Assembly (NCBI GenBank): GCA_964389685.1
Contig: CAYMFM010000060.1
Span: 1-22,192 of the forward strand
Source: G020353115 sp964389685
GTDB taxonomy: Bacteria > Bacteroidota > Bacteroidia > Bacteroidales > VadinHA17
DNA: 22,192 nt
Direction: 5' to 3'
How positions within the stretch are numbered: the first letter of the stretch is position 1; every line of letters starts with the position of its first letter. Both the position numbers and the translations under genes were made by a program. The notes under the pieces are model-generated. The model was given only the letters and a program-made list of their open reading frames with translations. It was not told the origin of the DNA and did no database searches. Positions 15,290-22,192 of this stretch are shown piece after piece.

Positions 15290-18200
15290 CTACATTTGAA
15301 TGGCCATGAAAAGGACATCATCTACCTGTTTATAATTGCCTCTCCAAAGGTCAAAGTTGTTCTTCACATGCTCATACTGTTCTTCCATTGGCTTCTTCCA
15401 GATATCATCCAGGAGATTTTTCATTCGGGCCATCTTAAACTTCTTACCCATCGGTCCGCCAAACTGATCCGGATAACCGTCGGAGAACATGTAGATGATA
15501 TCTCCTTCATCCATCTGTAGTTCCTGGTCTTTAAAATTCTTATCCTCAATGATCTCACCACCCACGGAACTCCGGTTTCCTTTCAGATAAATCTGCTCCC
15601 CATCATGGAAGTAGATAATGGGCCGCATAGCTGAGGCAAAACGTACCTTTTTATTGCTTGTGTTAACTACACAAACAATCATATCCATACCGTCATTCGA
15701 ATGTTCAGCTTCAACATTCTGGTTCAGCGTTTCGGTTATCTCATTATCGAGTGTCCTAAGGATATCCGAAGGTTTTATAATATCCTGCCTGCTAATAATA
15801 TCCTTGATCAGTGTAGAGCCGATCATTGACATAAATGCACCGGGAACGCCGTGTCCGGTCGAATCGGCACAGACAATAATAAACCGGTCTTCTCCAATCT
15901 TATCAAACCAATAAAAATCACCGCTTACGATATCCCGCGGCCGATAGAAAATGAAAAATCCGGGAAAAGCATCGCGCAACTTATGAACCGGGGGTAAAAT
16001 ACTTGCCTGGATCCGCTGAGCATAATTGATACTATCTGTTATTTCGCGGTTTTTCTGTTCAATTTCTTCTTTCTGCTCAACCACTTCCCTGGTCCTTTCA
16101 TCCAAACTCTCTTCCAGGAAAGCCTGAAGCTTTTTCTGGTTTCTTTCCCGTACCTTAATGATGACTACCACGGATCCGACGAAAAGGAATGCGACCAGCG
16201 TTATAAACCACCAGGTCTTCCAATAGGGTTTGCGTATGATAAAGGGTACTTCCAATGGCTCTTCCGTGGTCTGCCAGTAGCGGTTATATGATCTAAGCAA
16301 AAAGGTATATTCTCCATCATCAATCCCGTAGATAACCTGTGGTATGCGCGTTATCTCCGACCATTCATCATCATAGTTCACCAGTTTATACTGATAGCTA
16401 ACCAGTTCCGGATTCGCGTAGCTTAATCCGATGAAATCGATCTTAAGCTTGTACTTATCGTATGGCATGATGATTTCATTCCTGAAGTCAACCGTTTTAT
16501 CGGAGAAACTAATGGAAACAATGTTGTTAATTGGCGGTATAAGACTACCCCGGTCCCTGGAGGGATCATACTGAATAATCCCTTTATTGGTACCGAATAC
16601 CACTGCTCCCTCACTGTCAAGTACAACTGCATTGGGATTGCAGTCGCTGGTAATTCCCAGTTCCCTTCCAAATGCTGTAATGATTGTGTCCGGTATAATG
16701 AAACGACTGAATCCCAGGTGGTGGCCAACCCAGATGTTATTGTTCCCCAACAGGAGGCAGTAACAATAGTCTGAGATCAATCCATCCCGGGTTGTATAGT
16801 TATAGGTAGTATCTTCTGTGAAATGATACAATCCATTTCCATACGTTGCAGCCCAAATGTCACCTTTTTCAGAAACGGCGACAGCCTGAAATTCGTTTTT
16901 CTTGGTATAATAGGTGATCTCCTCTCCCAGGCTCAGTTTACCATCCTGAATGTAATACAGGCGGTTACTCACGGTGGCTATCCAACCTCTTCCCACATGA
17001 TCGATAAAGATATGGTTGATCTTGTTATGAGGTAATCCATCACGGGTAGAAAACCGCAGCGTTTCCCCTGTCTGATAATCATAAATAAGCACGCCGTTGG
17101 ACGTGGCAATCCAGATCTCCGTATTCTGGCCGGTAATGTAATTTATCGTGTTCTCCAGTGAGTTCCTTGAATCATAGACGGAGGTGTATCTGCCCGATTC
17201 TTCATCCAACAGGTAAACTCCCTGGTTATTTGTCCCCACCCAGATTCTTCCGTCAGGGTCGCGATACACAGATGAGATCCTGCTGCCCGGCAGATTACCT
17301 GTCCATCGGTAATAGTGTGACTCCCCATCGAAATCTTTGCCCGTCCTGGCGATTCCGTTATCACCACACAGCCAAAACTGTCCCTCATTTTCAAACAACG
17401 CGGTTATATTGGATCCTGACTCTTTCTCCTCAAAATCATAAAAAAGAAAGGCCTCATTAAGCAACAAGGCTAATCCATTTCCATAGGTCCCCAACCAGAT
17501 ATTACCCTCCAGGTCCTGAAATACACAGATGATGTCATTATATCCCAGGCCATTTTCACGGTTATAAATCTGGTGACTGCTGAACGACTCCGAATCCCCG
17601 GATCGCTGAAGCTTAACCACCCCTTTCCTGAAGGTGCTTAACCAGATATTCCCATCAGCATCTTCCATGATATTCTGGATATTTTCTCTATCTAACCCGA
17701 TCGTTTCACCCAAATTTTCGATCCGCACACTACCGTAACCTTCCTTTCCATGTGTAATGCTGTATACACCCCTGTCAGAAGTCCCTGCATAAATCGTCTT
17801 ATTGCTTCCCTGAAAAAGTTTCTGAAACCTGGTTTGCGGCAGCGAATCAATCGTTCCGGTAAACACCGGATCCCCTTCATCATTCCCGTACGAGTAAATA
17901 CAGACGCTGTCCTGAGTTCCAACCAAAAATGTGTTTTCTGATGTAAATTCAACGGAAAAGACAAGCAGCGGTCCAGTATCTAATACACGGACACTGGACG
18001 TATCCTGCGGATCAACAACCAGCAAACCACTATTCTGAGTTGCAAATACCAGGTTCCCCTGCATATCTTCCTTGATATCATTGATCCGGCTATAGGTTAA
18101 CGCTCCAATATTCAGAATATGGAGATATGTACCGTCGAAGTAGCTAACAGAACCATCATCGTGCCCAAACCATAAGATGCCATTCCTGTCCCGGTAACTG

Positions 18201-18463
18201 GTTCTTACATAACCATCCGGTATTGAATCGGTTATGAGATCAGCCCGAAAAGTAAAACCATCATAGCGACAGAGACCTCCGCCTGTACCCAACCAGAGGT
18301 ATCCATAGCGGTCCTGGTTTATCGTATAGACAAACCGGTCACACATGCCATCTTCCACCTGGAAGGTGCGAAATGAGAAAGATTGTGATCTCGATTCACT
18401 GGAATGTAAAAAAAACAGGAAAGCTAAAACAGATAGAGTAATGAATTTATGAGAATTCTTCAT
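15290..18463 (-). CDS. Reg_prop beta-propeller sensor with SpoIIE-type PP2C phosphatase output
   Basis: Membrane-spanning sensor whose cytoplasmic output is a PPM-type serine/threonine phosphatase, likely acting on an anti-sigma-factor-antagonist-like protein rather than on a two-component partner. The 1057 residues contain a signal peptide (1 to about 27) and a periplasmic part built of a dozen or so Reg_prop propeller blades (such as DADGNIWLSTFRKGVVKL, DPDGRIWVGTNNQGVYLLD). A Y_Y_Y domain follows (about 680-745, ending before RKPYWKTWW), then one TM helix (about 750-769), a charged coiled coil (about 770-815), and a SpoIIE domain (about 820-1057). The catalytic metal-binding segments RDIVSGDFYW and CADSTGHGVPGAFMSM are intact, and DGYPDQFGG is near the end. 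The first gene of this pair is the unknown exported protein, 21 bases upstream. The ligand is unknown. Confidence 0.93.
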   Translation of the reverse strand: MKNSHKFITLSVLAFLFFLHSSESRSQSFSFRTFQVEDGMCDRFVYTINQDRYGYLWLGTGGGLCRYDGFTFRADLITDSIPDGYVRTSYRDRNGILWFGHDDGSVSYFDGTYLHILNIGALTYSRINDIKEDMQGNLVFATQNSGLLVVDPQDTSSVRVLDTGPLLVFSVEFTSENTFLVGTQDSVCIYSYGNDEGDPVFTGTIDSLPQTRFQKLFQGSNKTIYAGTSDRGVYSITHGKEGYGSVRIENLGETIGLDRENIQNIMEDADGNIWLSTFRKGVVKLQRSGDSESFSSHQIYNRENGLGYNDIICVFQDLEGNIWLGTYGNGLALLLNEAFLFYDFEEKESGSNITALFENEGQFWLCGDNGIARTGKDFDGESHYYRWTGNLPGSRISSVYRDPDGRIWVGTNNQGVYLLDEESGRYTSVYDSRNSLENTINYITGQNTEIWIATSNGVLIYDYQTGETLRFSTRDGLPHNKINHIFIDHVGRGWIATVSNRLYYIQDGKLSLGEEITYYTKKNEFQAVAVSEKGDIWAATYGNGLYHFTEDTTYNYTTRDGLISDYCYCLLLGNNNIWVGHHLGFSRFIIPDTIITAFGRELGITSDCNPNAVVLDSEGAVVFGTNKGIIQYDPSRDRGSLIPPINNIVSISFSDKTVDFRNEIIMPYDKYKLKIDFIGLSYANPELVSYQYKLVNYDDEWSEITRIPQVIYGIDDGEYTFLLRSYNRYWQTTEEPLEVPFIIRKPYWKTWWFITLVAFLFVGSVVVIIKVRERNQKKLQAFLEESLDERTREVVEQKEEIEQKNREITDSINYAQRIQASILPPVHKLRDAFPGFFIFYRPRDIVSGDFYWFDKIGEDRFIIVCADSTGHGVPGAFMSMIGSTLIKDIISRQDIIKPSDILRTLDNEITETLNQNVEAEHSNDGMDMIVCVVNTSNKKVRFASAMRPIIYFHDGEQIYLKGNRSSVGGEIIEDKNFKDQELQMDEGDIIYMFSDGYPDQFGGPMGKKFKMARMKNLLDDIWKKPMEEQYEHVKNNFDLWRGNYKQVDDVLFMAIQM

Positions 18464-18484
18464 ATGTCTCTCACTTTTCTTGCT

Positions 18485-19462
18485 TTACTTAATTTTCGGC
18501 TTTACCCCAATATTGTACTTATATTTTGGGACTCCACCGATCGGAATAGTAAAGAAAGGTAAGAGTTCGCCATATTGGTTTCGGACAGATATGACAACGT
18601 TGTTGTTTCTGACCACATAAGGGGATTTCTTTTTTACAAACTCAAAGTCGAGTGAGGAATTGTGTTCTTCTTCCCGGATGGCAAATTCATTCTCAACCCA
18701 ATGGTCCTCCCCGGAAACCTCCATTAACTGACCATTCCTGGCTACCGATACAACCCGTATAAATCCATCATCATCCCAGTCGAAATTGGTCTGCCTCACA
18801 GAGATGGTCCTGTCATCAATATAGGGATAAATGTGTGAAACCTGGCCCGGATCATTCCACATACGGAAGGTGTACTCATACGTAAAGGCATTTGCCCCTT
18901 CAATTCTCAGGTTCTCGCTCCGGGAAGAGCTCAGAAAATAACGGTACAGATTCCCGTCATCTCCTCCGATCCCTTCCGTAATAACCTTGAAAATATTTCC
19001 GTATTGTTCATCATACTCTCCCTCGGTCGGATTAAATGGCCCAAAAGTATACCAGTTCTGTTCATACTGCATGTCGAATCCAAATGTTTTAGTTGCCAAC
19101 AGGTTCCCACTTTTATAATTCCCCGCTGGCTCGGTCTCCCTTGCATCTTCTTCAGAATAACATCCCCTTCCGCCAAACACCGAGTAAGTAATCTGAGTAT
19201 CCCACATCCCGTTGATCTCATCCACCTCACCCCCAACATCCGGATCCCAGACCCTGATGTATATGGGATCGGTGAACGATTCCGGTATGGCAAAAAAGAA
19301 GATCTGACAGAAATCATCATCACCCCAGGACGTTTCATGCAATCCCCCACCCCCAAATGTCATCAGGTAAGGAATGTTCTCATCCTCAGCCGGTACAGGC
19401 TGCGCAAACACTCCTTGAAAAACCAGGGAGAGCAAAACAAACACAATATAAAACGGCTTCAT
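18485..19462 (-). CDS. Exported protein of unknown family, next to SpoIIE sensor
   Basis: I do not recognise this family. The reading frame is open from 19519, but the likely start is the third Met (19462). This gives 325 residues beginning MKPFYIVFVLLSLVFQGVFA, a clean signal peptide cleaved before QPVPAEDE; upstream codons would add a polar extension before it. An imperfect promoter-like element (TACAATTTG on the minus strand, 19489-19497) just upstream supports this choice. The mature protein is acidic and rich in aromatic residues and Gly/Asp, with beta-strand-like segments (YIRVWDPDVGGEVDEI, FTYEYTFRMWNDPG, DRTISVRQTNFDWDDDGF). No repeats, TM segment, catalytic motif or T9SS C-terminal signal are evident; the end is VPKYKYNIGVKPKIK. 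It is 21 bases upstream of the SpoIIE sensor gene, suggesting a ligand, partner or co-regulated surface or periplasmic role. Confidence 0.75.
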   Translation of the reverse strand: MKPFYIVFVLLSLVFQGVFAQPVPAEDENIPYLMTFGGGGLHETSWGDDDFCQIFFFAIPESFTDPIYIRVWDPDVGGEVDEINGMWDTQITYSVFGGRGCYSEEDARETEPAGNYKSGNLLATKTFGFDMQYEQNWYTFGPFNPTEGEYDEQYGNIFKVITEGIGGDDGNLYRYFLSSSRSENLRIEGANAFTYEYTFRMWNDPGQVSHIYPYIDDRTISVRQTNFDWDDDGFIRVVSVARNGQLMEVSGEDHWVENEFAIREEEHNSSLDFEFVKKKSPYVVRNNNVVISVRNQYGELLPFFTIPIGGVPKYKYNIGVKPKIK

Positions 19463-19704
19463 CTTGATTGCTGTTTGCATTGCCTGTACAAATTGTATGC
19501 CTTTGTTGTTCTTATCCATGAATCAAACCAGTGAAAAATGGGATCCCTTTCTGTTCCGCACGTCCAAAATAACAAAAAAATCAAGAGATATTAATGCCTT
19601 CGATCCATTGTTTATTAAGAACTTATTCATGCGGTTTTATGTCCATCACACCAGATGATGCGTTATTTTATGACTATCCGGAAGTAAAATACGGGTTCTG
19701 TTAC

Positions 19705-21147
19705 TTACACATCCGGAGGCCTTTCCATGATAACCAGCCGTTTAAGAACACAGACTTCACGAACATTTCCCGAATTGTCGGGAGTGCTTTTAACAACCAG
19801 TTGAACCTGATAGATCCCGGGGAAGGAAAACCGGTTTCTTACCTCGGCTCCTGTGGCAATATTACCATCGTCAAAATTCCACAAATATTCTCCTACCGTA
19901 AAATCCGGCAGGTTGGTTTTCAATCCGTCAAAACGGATGTTATCATCTACATATCCCGTATCCACCGAAGTGATATAGGCTTGTTCCACATCCTTGATCG
20001 GGATCATATAGGATGCCTGGTTAAACTGAACATCCCCGGTTAACTTATCAACGACATTTAGCTTGACAAGATAATTGCCGGGTCCGTCAAAACAATAATC
20101 GGCTTCGATACTGCGGATCTTTGTACCATCTCCCATATCCCATTCATAACTGAAGGGAACGGTGTCCAGGTCATAGGCACCGGTCTCATAGAAAATATAG
20201 CAATAATTGGTTTCCTGAAGTGTATCACATCCGGCATACTTGGGAACCAGGGTTCTAAAACTGTAAATATCATCATTCCTGGCTCTGTTACTGGAGAAAA
20301 AGCCGGTTTCAATCAGGTCATCTGCAATGAATGCAAAATCATCGGATCCGGAATTGAACGGAGCTGGCAGATGCGTTGGTGTGATCCACTCTCCACTGAT
20401 CTCCTGAGTGAAATAGATGTCCAGTCCTCCCGCTGAACCAGTCCGGTCAGAAGAGAAATAAAGCCTGCCGGAAGAGTGATAGAACGGGTAAATCTCTGAT
20501 GCCGAAGAGTTTACCGCACTCCCGAGATTAACCGGGTCACTCCACTCCCCATTCGTTAAGGTGCAAACATAAAGATCCGAACCGCCAAAACCCCCGGGCA
20601 TATCCGAGGCAAAGAACAGGTATCTCCCACCCTCACCGATACTTGGATGCCCCGTTTTATAGTCAGGATTGTTGTGTATAAAAGGCGTTATGTCTCCCCA
20701 TGCCGATCCATTAAAGGAAGCCGTGAAAATCCCATAGTTGTTATCACCGGTGATATCCTTCCATGACTTTTTATCAGCCATGAGATTTCTTGTGAAATAA
20801 AAGGTCTGCCCATCTTCACTGAAACAGGCCGGGCCTTCATTGAAAACAGATAAAAGCTCCTCAGACCATGTATTTGCCTTGCCCCAATCGGTGCTGTCTT
20901 TCCACTGAACGAAATAATAATCAAGCAACGGTTCATTATCCACCGTGGTATAATTGGTCAATACCTTGTTCTTTCGGTTGGAACAGAAGATAATCCCATC
21001 TTCAAAAAACATCGGGGCAAAATCATCGGAAATCCGGGAATTGAAAGAGAGATTTTCAACCTGGTACGTATCCTGAGCATCCGTACTGTTTGATCCTATA
21101 ACAGAAAGGAAGAAAAAGGGTATAATATGACAAATCATCCGTTTCAT
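19705..21147 (-). CDS. PD40 propeller and PKD domain protein, T9SS-associated
   Basis: Exported protein encoded next to PorP/SprF, probably an envelope component associated with type IX secretion or gliding. The 480 residues carry a signal peptide (about 1-24, ending STDAQ) and a WD40-like PD40 beta-propeller (about 30-300), with repeats such as YLFFASDMPGGFGGSDLY, LYFSSDRTGSAGGLDIYF and FFSSNRARNDDIYSF. Two PKD-like domains follow (about 320-370 with YEWDMGDGT, and about 405-460 with YLWNFDDGN). PorE-type partners of PorP also carry PD40 repeats but end in an OmpA peptidoglycan-binding domain. Here the chain stops after the second PKD at RLVIMERPPDV with no OmpA domain and no T9SS type B tail. 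It begins 5 bases after the PorP/SprF stop, so the two are co-translated in one operon. Confidence 0.87.
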   Translation of the reverse strand: MKRMICHIIPFFFLSVIGSNSTDAQDTYQVENLSFNSRISDDFAPMFFEDGIIFCSNRKNKVLTNYTTVDNEPLLDYYFVQWKDSTDWGKANTWSEELLSVFNEGPACFSEDGQTFYFTRNLMADKKSWKDITGDNNYGIFTASFNGSAWGDITPFIHNNPDYKTGHPSIGEGGRYLFFASDMPGGFGGSDLYVCTLTNGEWSDPVNLGSAVNSSASEIYPFYHSSGRLYFSSDRTGSAGGLDIYFTQEISGEWITPTHLPAPFNSGSDDFAFIADDLIETGFFSSNRARNDDIYSFRTLVPKYAGCDTLQETNYCYIFYETGAYDLDTVPFSYEWDMGDGTKIRSIEADYCFDGPGNYLVKLNVVDKLTGDVQFNQASYMIPIKDVEQAYITSVDTGYVDDNIRFDGLKTNLPDFTVGEYLWNFDDGNIATGAEVRNRFSFPGIYQVQLVVKSTPDNSGNVREVCVLKRLVIMERPPDV

Positions 21148-21152
21148 TCCAT

Positions 21153-22055
21153 CTAAAAATATCTCGGGTTACTGGCTTTCACCTCGTACTTCAGCTCCCA
21201 GACCAACATCACTTCATGCGAGCCATTGTTAAACTTATTGAGATCCCCAAAACTATAATCAAACGAATAACCGATCCCGATTTGTTGGGTTATCTGGAAC
21301 TGCAATAATACCACCACTGAATTATCCTGCATTCTCCATGATCCTCCAATCCATAGAAAATCCCGGAACAACAAGTTCCCGGTCAGGTCAAGCTGGATAT
21401 TCGTTGGCAGGCTGTAATTGAGCAAAAATGAAGGGCTGAATTTGAAATTTTTCGAAAGCGAGAACAGTGCACCGGAAGTAAACATGAAATTATAATTGGT
21501 AAAATCATGGTATATCTCACCGGCACGGGAACTGAGGAAACCCGGAATGGAAAATCCGGTATAGAACCTGTTGTCATAGTAAAATACTCCGACACCAAAA
21601 TTAGGAACGGTCACCTTCTCAGCATTCCCGGAAAATACAGGATCGTTGGCCTGATCGGTAACAACCTTTTTCAGGTTCTCCGACTGCATGTACACTCCCC
21701 CTTTCAATCCAAGGGAGAGTATCCCTCTTTTCATATGGATCCGGAAGGCATAGTTTGCGAATACACCCGTGTTGTTTGTTACACCAAACGCATCATTGTA
21801 TGCCAGCAAACCGAGCGCTACCCGGTCACTTTTCAGCGGTGCATGAGCACTGAAAACCTCGGTTTTGGGTGCTCCGTCAAAACCGGACCACTGCTGCCGG
21901 TAAACCAGGGAGGCAGCAAATGTCTCACTGCTGCCGGCATAAGCCGGGTTGAACGCAAGACCATTACGCATGTATTGCGAAAAGAGGGGATAACTCTGTG
22001 CTAACCCATCTGAAAATGATAAAACGAAAAACAATATGACAAATAAATACCTCAT
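21153..22055 (-). CDS. PorP/SprF family outer-membrane protein of type IX secretion
   Basis: Outer-membrane beta-barrel of the PorP/SprF family, which helps secrete or anchor large T9SS type B surface proteins, often with one dedicated copy per cargo. The 300 residues begin with a signal peptide (1 to about 19, ending GLAQ). The family signature follows at once: YPLFSQYMRNGLAFNPAYAG, then YRQQWSGFDGAPKTEVFSAH. Repeating amphipathic strands run to the end (MLVWELKYEVKASNPRYF). Length is typical. The ATG directly abuts the stop of the preceding T9SS cargo gene (TAGATG), so translation is probably coupled, and the PD40/PKD gene follows after 5 bases. This arrangement parallels sprB-sprF style pairs. 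The gene symbol is left open because several paralogues usually exist per genome. Confidence 0.93.
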   Translation of the reverse strand: MRYLFVILFFVLSFSDGLAQSYPLFSQYMRNGLAFNPAYAGSSETFAASLVYRQQWSGFDGAPKTEVFSAHAPLKSDRVALGLLAYNDAFGVTNNTGVFANYAFRIHMKRGILSLGLKGGVYMQSENLKKVVTDQANDPVFSGNAEKVTVPNFGVGVFYYDNRFYTGFSIPGFLSSRAGEIYHDFTNYNFMFTSGALFSLSKNFKFSPSFLLNYSLPTNIQLDLTGNLLFRDFLWIGGSWRMQDNSVVVLLQFQITQQIGIGYSFDYSFGDLNKFNNGSHEVMLVWELKYEVKASNPRYF

Positions 22056-22192
22056 CTATCGCTTAATGATTAACCAGCCATTCTCAACATACCGGGTCCC
22101 CTCCTTGGTATAGTACAAAACATAATAATAGGTGTCATCCGGAACATCATCCCCTGAAGAGTATTTTCCATCCCAATCGTTCTGGTAATTGA
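22056..22192 (-). CDS. C-terminal end of a T9SS type B (gliding-associated) cargo protein, partial
   Basis: The open frame enters from the right window edge and ends at the TAG at 22056, leaving 44 readable residues. They read NYQNDWDGKYSSGDDVPDDT, then YYYVLYYTKE, and end in GWLIIKR. WDGK, the VPxxTYYYVL core and a terminal GW(L/V)xIxR strand are the hallmark of the gliding motility-associated CTD (CHU_C type), the signal that directs large surface proteins through the type IX secretion system. The body of the protein lies outside the window, so its function cannot be given. Its stop abuts the start of the PorP/SprF gene, which fits a cargo and dedicated PorP/SprF partner. Confidence 0.85.
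   Translation of the reverse strand, partial: NYQNDWDGKYSSGDDVPDDTYYYVLYYTKEGTRYVENGWLIIKR

Noticed and set aside
13910..18463. A classical two-component system made of the LuxR regulator and the propeller sensor
   Set aside because: The regulator lacks the phospho-acceptor Asp and the sensor has a phosphatase rather than a histidine kinase domain, and the genes are convergent, not co-transcribed.
19463..19519. N-terminal extension of the unknown exported protein to the first Met
   Set aside because: The extra 19 residues are polar and precede a complete signal peptide that starts at the third Met.
19004..19534. 176-codon plus-strand open frame
   Set aside because: Antisense to the exported protein gene, which has a clear signal peptide; the plus product shows no domain and arises from frame openness.
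19644..19660. CATCA/TGATG hairpin as terminator of the PD40/PKD gene
   Set aside because: A 5-bp weak stem with no T tract on the minus strand; probably chance.
21507..22004. 165-codon plus-strand open frame
   Set aside because: Antisense to the PorP/SprF gene, whose family signature is unambiguous.
1..22192. CRISPR arrays, tRNA or rRNA genes, insertion sequences, phage genes
   Set aside because: No regularly spaced repeats, no cloverleaf-like or rRNA sequence, and no transposase, integrase or phage motif was seen on either strand.

Overview
The window looks like a chromosomal segment of a Bacteroidota bacterium, probably an environmental or anaerobic Bacteroidales/Marinilabiliales-like lineage. 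The grounds are a PorP/SprF protein next to a type IX secretion (T9SS) type B C-terminal domain, a DUF5686/CarboxypepD_reg outer-membrane protein, a Reg_prop/Y_Y_Y/SpoIIE protein, and promoter -7 elements of the Bacteroidota form TAnnTTTG. Base composition looks even, and I see no tRNA, rRNA, CRISPR array, insertion sequence or phage gene. The taxonomic placement is inference from gene content only.

Layout. (1) 1-5778, minus strand: malate dehydrogenase (mdh) with a good intrinsic terminator, preceded by a tripartite MacAB-TolC-like efflux set transcribed as adaptor, MacB-type permease, TolC-like channel. No ABC ATPase is present in this set. (2) 5779-6140: a 362-bp intergenic region holding the efflux promoter, a 10-bp perfect palindrome and a row of three small hairpins. 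(3) 6141-7538, minus: phosphohexomutase of the GlmM type. It is divergent from (4) 7682-13202, plus: an RluB-type pseudouridine synthase, a DUF5686 outer-membrane protein, and the ribosome-assembly GTPases Era and Der, closely spaced and probably co-transcribed. (5) 13318-15275, plus: a small lipoprotein, a RIC-like hemerythrin protein and a LuxR-type regulator whose receiver domain has lost its phospho-acceptor. (6) 15290-22192, minus: a large Reg_prop sensor with a SpoIIE phosphatase output, an exported protein of unknown family, a PD40/PKD protein, PorP/SprF, and the last 44 codons of a T9SS type B cargo protein running off the window edge.

How the genes fit together. The first part is central metabolism, efflux and cell-wall precursor supply. 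The middle is a ribosome-maturation cluster (RNA modification plus two assembly GTPases). The right part is envelope and signalling. The hemerythrin/pseudo-receiver pair is a plausible O2/NO-responsive module that converges on the PP2C sensor gene. The last three genes form a compact T9SS surface-protein operon.

Most of the window is conserved Bacteroidota housekeeping, and I see no clear-cut new defence or mobile system. The best candidates for something under-described are the hemerythrin plus pseudo-receiver LuxR pair, the PorP partner that carries PKD domains in place of an OmpA anchor, the unknown exported protein co-transcribed with the SpoIIE sensor, and the structured intergenic region at 5877-6108.
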